Shown piece after piece: positions 59,665 through 64,000 of a stretch of 64,000 nt of DNA. The position numbers and the translations under genes are program-made. The stretch spans positions 62,001 to 126,000 of the forward strand of contig CANGYJ010000006.1 in the NCBI GenBank assembly GCA_947458455.1. Direction: 5' to 3'. Origin of the DNA: Verrucomicrobiaceae bacterium (GTDB taxonomy: Bacteria > Verrucomicrobiota > Verrucomicrobiia > Verrucomicrobiales > Verrucomicrobiaceae). The first letter of the stretch is position 1. The number at the start of each line of letters is the position of its first letter. The notes under the pieces are model-generated. The model ran no database searches. It had not been told where the DNA came from and saw nothing but the letters and a program-made list of their open reading frames with translations.

Positions 59665-60519
59665 ATGCACGAAACCGCCACGCTTCTCATTCATTGCCCC
59701 GACCGCCCAGGTCTCGTCCATGATATCACCGGCTTCATCTCGTCCCATCAGGGAAACATCATCGACCTCCAGCAGCACATCGACGAAGAACAAAACGCCT
59801 TCTTCATGCGCCTCGAGTGGAGCTTAGAAAAATTCACTCTCGAAAAAGAAGAGATCGAGGCCCGCCTCCAGCCCATGGCCCGCCGCCACGAGATTCAGCT
59901 CAAACTGGCCTTCTCCAACCAGAAGAAGCGCCTCGCCCTTTTCGTCACCAAGGAAAATCACTGCATCTACGACCTCCTCGCCCGCCACGAGGCCGGTGAA
60001 CTCCCCGTCGAGATCCCCCTCATTGTCGCCAATCACGACACGCTCAAACCGGCTGCGGATCGCTTCGGCATTCCGTTCCATCTTTTCCCCATCACCAAGG
60101 ACAACAAGCTCGCGCAGGAGCAGGCCATGATCTCGCTCCTCAAGCAGGAGCGCATCCACACCGTCGTGCTGGCGAAGTACATGCAGATCATCGGCCAGGC
60201 CATGATCGCCGAATTCCCGAACCGCATCCTCAACATCCATCACAGCTTCCTGCCGGCCTTCGTCGGTGCCAAACCTTATCACCAGGCCTTCGAACGCGGC
60301 GTGAAGATCATCGGAGCCACCAGCCACTACGTCACCGCCGAGCTCGACCAAGGCCCCATCATCCATCAAGACGTGATGCGGGTCAGCCATGAGGACACGG
60401 TGCCGGATCTCGTGCGCCTCGGCCGTGATTTGGAGAAAAACGTGCTCGCCAAAGCCCTCTGGTGGCATGTGCGGGACCGCGTGCTCGTCTTCAAAAACAA
60501 AACCATCGTCTTCGACTGA
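59665..60519 (+). CDS. purU: Formyltetrahydrofolate deformylase
   Basis: A 284-residue enzyme. The N-terminal ACT domain (about 1-80, TLLIHCPDRPGLVHDITGFI) is the regulatory part. The C-terminal formyltransferase-like domain (about 90-284) has VVLAKYMQIIG, the catalytic NIHHSFLPAFVG (about 191-202) and the Asp in TAELDQGPII (about 229). PurU hydrolyses 10-formyltetrahydrofolate to formate and THF, balancing one-carbon pools and feeding purT-type purine synthesis. Its TGA overlaps the ATG of the next gene by one base. Confidence 0.95.
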   Translation: MHETATLLIHCPDRPGLVHDITGFISSHQGNIIDLQQHIDEEQNAFFMRLEWSLEKFTLEKEEIEARLQPMARRHEIQLKLAFSNQKKRLALFVTKENHCIYDLLARHEAGELPVEIPLIVANHDTLKPAADRFGIPFHLFPITKDNKLAQEQAMISLLKQERIHTVVLAKYMQIIGQAMIAEFPNRILNIHHSFLPAFVGAKPYHQAFERGVKIIGATSHYVTAELDQGPIIHQDVMRVSHEDTVPDLVRLGRDLEKNVLAKALWWHVRDRVLVFKNKTIVFD

Positions 60520-60950
60520 TGCAGGAAGCCGAGCTGCTCGAAAAGCTGCGCAAAATCGAGCGCCTCTACGCCGGAGCCGCCACGCCCGGTGAAAAGGAGG
60601 CCGCCGCCGATGCCATGCGCCGCATTCAGCAGAGGCTCAAAACCACCGCGCAGGTCGAAAAGCCTCTCGAATACAAATTCACCCTCGTCGATGGCTGGTC
60701 GAAGAAGCTCTTCGTGGCCCTGCTGCGCCGTTACGACCTGCGCCCCTACCGTTACGCCCGCCAGCGGCGCAATACCGTCATGGTCCGCGTGCCGAAAAGC
60801 TTCGTCGATGACACCCTCTGGCCGGAATTCATGGAACTGAGCAAGGTCCTCCAGCAATACCTCGAAGACATCACCCACCGCGTCATCTCCGGCAGCATCC
60901 ACGCCGATGCCAGCGAGGAAGAAATCGTCGCAGGCGAGTATCTGGAGTGA
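60519..60950 (+). CDS. Conserved hypothetical protein between purU and pyrF
   Basis: A 143-residue protein from ATG 60519, one base inside the purU stop (TGATG). The N-terminal helix pair LLEKLRKIERLYAGAATPGE followed by KEAAADAMRRIQQRL resembles the start of DUF2786 proteins. The middle YKFTLVDGWSKKLFVALLRR, YDLRPYRYARQRRNTVMVRV is basic, and the C-terminus is acidic. The function is unknown; coupling to purU and nearness to pyrF suggest co-expression with nucleotide metabolism rather than proving a role. Confidence 0.7.
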   Translation: MQEAELLEKLRKIERLYAGAATPGEKEAAADAMRRIQQRLKTTAQVEKPLEYKFTLVDGWSKKLFVALLRRYDLRPYRYARQRRNTVMVRVPKSFVDDTLWPEFMELSKVLQQYLEDITHRVISGSIHADASEEEIVAGEYLE

Positions 60951-61005
60951 ACCGCCGAATCTTCGATTTGGCGCGGGAGAAATCCTGTGCCATGCAAACG
61001 TTCCC

Positions 61006-61761
61006 ATGACTTTCCTCGACAAGCTCCGCACCCGCATCACCGCCACCGGTTCCAACCTTTGCGTCGGCCTCGACGTCCGTGCCACCGATGCCAGCGAGAG
61101 CACCAAGAAGTGGATCCTCGATGTCATCGAGCAGACCGCTCCTCACGCCGCGGCCTTCAAGCCCAACGCCGCCTACTTTGAGGCCCTCGGCTGGCAGGGT
61201 GTGAAAATGCTGGAGGAGATCATGGCCGCCATCCCGAAAGACATCCCCACCGTGCTCGATGTGAAGCGTGGCGACATCGGCGAGACGCAGGGCTACTACG
61301 CCAAAGCCTGCTTTGATGTGCTGAATGCCGATGCCGTGACGCTCAATCCCTACATGGGCCGCGACACCTTGGAGCCCTTCCTCAAATACAGCGGCAAAGG
61401 CATTTACCTCCTCGGCGTGACTTCAAATCCAGGTGCCAAAGACATCGAGCTGCAAAAAGCCGGTGATCGCCACATCTACGAACTCGTCGCCGATATGACG
61501 GCGGGCCAGTCGCAGGCCGGTCTGGTCGTCGGATTGACCAATGCGGCACCGGATGTGCTCACCCGCATCCCCGATGTGCCGCTGCTCATCCCCGGCCTCG
61601 GTGCTCAAGGCGGAGATCTGTCCGCGCTCAAAGGCAGCGGCCGCCAGGCTCCGCTCCTCGTCAATGTCTCCCGTGGCATCCTCTACCAGGATGAAGATAA
61701 GACCTTCGCCCAACGGGCCGAAATGTGGAAGCTGCGCATCCGCGAAGCCTTGGAAGGCTGA
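61006..61761 (+). CDS. pyrF: Orotidine-5'-phosphate decarboxylase (type 2)
   Basis: A 251-residue enzyme from ATG 61006 (MTFLDKLRTRITATG); the frame is open upstream over the previous gene's end. LCVGLDVRATDA (about 18-29), FKPNAAYFEALG (about 47-58) and the catalytic PTVLDVKRGDIGETQGYY (about 81-98, Asp-x-Lys-x-x-Asp) define the long type 2 PyrF. GVTSNPGAKDIE and LLIPGLGAQGGD bind phosphate. It makes UMP from OMP. It ends 2 bp before the convergent ABC transporter stop. Confidence 0.95.
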   Translation: MTFLDKLRTRITATGSNLCVGLDVRATDASESTKKWILDVIEQTAPHAAAFKPNAAYFEALGWQGVKMLEEIMAAIPKDIPTVLDVKRGDIGETQGYYAKACFDVLNADAVTLNPYMGRDTLEPFLKYSGKGIYLLGVTSNPGAKDIELQKAGDRHIYELVADMTAGQSQAGLVVGLTNAAPDVLTRIPDVPLLIPGLGAQGGDLSALKGSGRQAPLLVNVSRGILYQDEDKTFAQRAEMWKLRIREALEG

Positions 61762-61763
61762 GA

Positions 61764-63509
61764 TCAGGCGTCGCGACGGCGCAGGCCGATCCAGGCGAGG
61801 ATGAGTCCGATGACGAAATGCACTAGTAGCATGCCAGCGGCGATGTCCGGCGTGGCAAACCAGGTGCGCACGAAGGTGGTGATGGCGGGGAAAAGGCGGT
61901 CGTCCTTCAGGGTATCCATGATCCCGGACCAGCCATAGTGAGCGGTGATGAAGGGATGAACGAGATGACCCAGCAGGCGGGGAAAGCCGAGCAAAGCACC
62001 ACTGAAGATGACATTCGTGCAGAGCAGGGTGAGGCAGGCGCTGTGGGCTCGGCCAGCGTTTGAGGCATTCGCAGAGATGCCGAGGCAGATCGAGGCAAAG
62101 GCGATGCCGGTGAGTGCGGGAAGGATCAAACGAGCGCCGCCATGACCGGGCAAGCCACCCGTCACGAGCTCAATAAACATGCCCATCCAGAAGCTCTGGA
62201 GCAGCGAGACGGGGATCACAAAAAGCAGCGCCGCGAGCAAAACGGCCGCAGGACGCACCCCAGCCACACGCTCACGCCCATTGACGGACTTCATGGCGGC
62301 AAACTCACGCGAGGCGAGCCGCAGGCTCATGAAAAGGATGAGCAGCACCATCACAAAGTAGATCATCGAGGTGGTGTAGGCAGCGGCCCAGACCTCCGCA
62401 CCTTCACTGAAATGGCGCAAATTGGGCTGTGCGAGCAGCCAAGCGATCACCGGGGCCCCGACGAGCAGGCCCACATGAGTGATCCACTCCCGGCGCACAC
62501 GGCGCAGGAGCGTCCAGCGGCGCTTCATGAGATGGGCGGCCTGGGAAAAAAGACCGGGCAGTGGCAGCACCGTGCGGGCATCCTCTTCGGTGGATTTTTT
62601 CGAATCCTTCTCCTCCGCCTCGGCGGCCTGCTGCTTCATGACGACGGTCTTATCCAAGTCCGAGATATCTTCCTCGGCGGCGGAGAGTTCCTCAGCGGTG
62701 GCTCCAAGCTTGAAGGCGGCATAATACGAATCACGGTGGCGCATCCACGAATCTCCCCACCGCTGCGCAGGGCGCTTGGCGAGGCGAGAATAGACCTCGT
62801 CGTAAGTGGGAACGGTGAAATAATGCGGTAGAGCTTTGGCCGGACCGTGAAAGGTCACATACCCCTCATGCAGCACAAGCGTGGTATCGTAGGCCGTGAG
62901 ATTGGCGAGGCTATCCGTGGCGTGAATGACGATGCGGCCGGGCTGGTCCGCCGCCACGAGTCGCAGCAGCGCCTCCATTTCCCGCTCCGAGCGCACATCC
63001 AAGCCGTGCGTAAAATCATCGCAAAGCACGAGCACGGGATCGGAGACGAGAGCGAGTCCCAGCTTCAGCCTTCGGCGCTGCGCCAGCGGCAGCGGGCCGA
63101 CCCTCTCCGAGGCGATGTTTTCTAAACCGACCACCACAAGGATATGGGAGACCTTTGAAACGATCTGATCGCGGCTGAGGCCTGCGGCACGGAGCATCAG
63201 AGCGCTCATGAGGCTTTCCCGGACGGTGAGATGGACGTGCAGGCAGTCGTCATGTGGCGTGACCCAGCCAAGTTCATTCGGATGCAGCGGCTTGGAGACG
63301 AGATCACGGCCTTTCAGCATGATGGAGCCACCGGAGGCCTCCGTGAGGCCAGCCAGCACCTGGAGAAACGTGGTCTTCCCGCTCGCTGTCGGGCCGATGA
63401 GGGCGAGCAGATGACCGCCAGGTATGGAAAAACCGACCTGCTCAAGCACATGAAGCGGGTCTTTGCCTTTGCGGGTGATGACGTGGGCGAGAGCCTTGAT
63501 TTCCAGCAT
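61764..63509 (-). CDS. ABCG-like half transporter with degenerate ATPase motifs
   Basis: A 581-residue fusion of an ATP-binding domain (about 1-235) and an ABC2-type membrane domain (about 325-581, six hydrophobic segments), the order seen in ABCG half transporters. Walker A GPTASGKTT (39-47) and H-loop H196 are intact. The signature that should read Leu-Ser-Gly-Gly-Gln is LPLAQ (140-144), and the catalytic Glu after Walker B is D165 in LCDDFTHGLD. A charged linker (about 270-325) joins the halves. It should dimerise to work; ATP turnover may be weak. The substrate is unknown. Confidence 0.85.
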   Translation of the reverse strand: MLEIKALAHVITRKGKDPLHVLEQVGFSIPGGHLLALIGPTASGKTTFLQVLAGLTEASGGSIMLKGRDLVSKPLHPNELGWVTPHDDCLHVHLTVRESLMSALMLRAAGLSRDQIVSKVSHILVVVGLENIASERVGPLPLAQRRRLKLGLALVSDPVLVLCDDFTHGLDVRSEREMEALLRLVAADQPGRIVIHATDSLANLTAYDTTLVLHEGYVTFHGPAKALPHYFTVPTYDEVYSRLAKRPAQRWGDSWMRHRDSYYAAFKLGATAEELSAAEEDISDLDKTVVMKQQAAEAEEKDSKKSTEEDARTVLPLPGLFSQAAHLMKRRWTLLRRVRREWITHVGLLVGAPVIAWLLAQPNLRHFSEGAEVWAAAYTTSMIYFVMVLLILFMSLRLASREFAAMKSVNGRERVAGVRPAAVLLAALLFVIPVSLLQSFWMGMFIELVTGGLPGHGGARLILPALTGIAFASICLGISANASNAGRAHSACLTLLCTNVIFSGALLGFPRLLGHLVHPFITAHYGWSGIMDTLKDDRLFPAITTFVRTWFATPDIAAGMLLVHFVIGLILAWIGLRRRDA

Positions 63510-63671
63510 GTTGGGCTTCTAGACGCTGGCCGCCTCCGGCGCAAGACATAGCAAGGGCGGCACGCCTGACCTGCCGGGGCATCTGGGCGCTGAACTCCAT
63601 GGTGTAAGTGCTTGAGATGCAGCGGATTCCCCGCCAATGTGCGCTCTCATCCATTTTCCCTTCCTGACCTC

Positions 63672-64000
63672 ATGACCACTGGTTCCACCACCCCCCACCG
63701 TGCCTTCATGGGCGTGACGGGCACTGTCTGCGTGGTTCTCATCCTCATCCTGATCGGTGGCTGGCGGTGGTTTTTTCAGGATCTGAGTAAACGCCAGACC
63801 ATCAGCGAGCGGGCTCGCATTCACGAGGCGAGACTGCGTGATCTTGAAAAGCTCGGCCTGGATGCTGAGGCGGGCATTCTCTCGGATTCCGGCGCTCCCG
63901 AAGCCCCCATCGTCTCCCTCCAGGAGATGGCCCCTAAGGGCGCAGCCATCGAAGGCGTCGTCCCACCACCGAGTCAACTTCAAGATCTGCCGCTGCAGGA
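63672..64000 (+). CDS. N-terminal part of a membrane-anchored protein (runs off the window)
   Basis: An open frame from ATG 63672 to the right edge (109 complete codons). It has a short polar N-terminus, one membrane helix (about residues 15-35, TGTVCVVLILILIGGWRWFF) and then a charged helical stretch (SKRQTISERARIHEARLRDLEK) that could be a coiled coil, followed by a Pro-rich linker. The bulk would be outside the cytoplasm. I do not recognise the family, and the end is missing. It is divergent from the ABC transporter. Confidence 0.6.
   Translation, partial: MTTGSTTPHRAFMGVTGTVCVVLILILIGGWRWFFQDLSKRQTISERARIHEARLRDLEKLGLDAEAGILSDSGAPEAPIVSLQEMAPKGAAIEGVVPPPSQLQDLPLQ

Overview
The window looks like a chromosomal segment of a Verrucomicrobiota bacterium, most like the Verrucomicrobiaceae (Prosthecobacter-type). 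The evidence is the mix of families: a PVC-type CxxCH heme protein, a DUF1501/DUF1549-DUF1553 pair, remnants of autotransporter-associated beta-strand proteins with PEP-CTERM tails, an AGG-F-T beta-propeller exoprotein and a large alpha-2-macroglobulin, all in GC-rich DNA with weak Shine-Dalgarno sites. The placement is inferred from content only; there is no rRNA here.

Layout. 1-1103: the end of a fibronectin-III protein, a repeat-rich gap and a collagen-like protein. 1163-8734: a MgtC/DUF4010 membrane protein, a compact Tol-Pal operon (tolQ, tolR, a TonB/TolA-like gene, tolB, pal), an SMP-30 hydrolase, a heptamer repeat array, dapB and an HU-type protein. 8777-21027: the large heme protein, small hypothetical genes, two VapBC-type toxin-antitoxin (TA) pairs and the alpha-2-macroglobulin. 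21030-29876: an Ada/MGMT protein, a VC0807-type membrane protein, a PHP-type hydrolase, an M19 dipeptidase, a Ski2-like helicase and a third VapBC pair. 29978-39471: PSD1/DUF1501 genes, surE, an MFS transporter, a truncated korA-like gene beside tRNA-Thr, rdgB, a phosphodiester glycosidase lipoprotein and a hybrid histidine kinase. 39766-44110: rpmI-rplT-pheS-pheT.

The most unusual region is 43910-50211. The last 201 bp of pheT occur again at 49667-49867 with mostly synonymous differences. The two copies bracket 5.56 kb of accessory DNA: a twice-frameshifted FecR/formylglycine-generating-enzyme gene, two truncated CHASE2 genes, a TIGR02574/ParE-like TA pair, a small-protein plus HNH-endonuclease pair and one intact CHASE2 adenylate cyclase. 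This looks like an element integrated at the 3' end of pheT, or a recombination scar, that then expanded by CHASE2 duplication and cassette insertion. A 287-bp hairpin-rich element with 17-bp terminal inverted repeats follows. I recognise no integrase or transposase in the window.

50319-64000: the beta-propeller exoprotein, a DUF2490 protein, a DegT aminotransferase, two decayed PEP-CTERM/beta-strand genes flanking an ECF sigma factor, purU, a small conserved gene, pyrF, an ABCG-like half transporter with a degenerate ATPase signature and the start of a membrane-anchored protein. Two repeat families recur in gaps: GAA-starting heptamers and short perfect hairpins.
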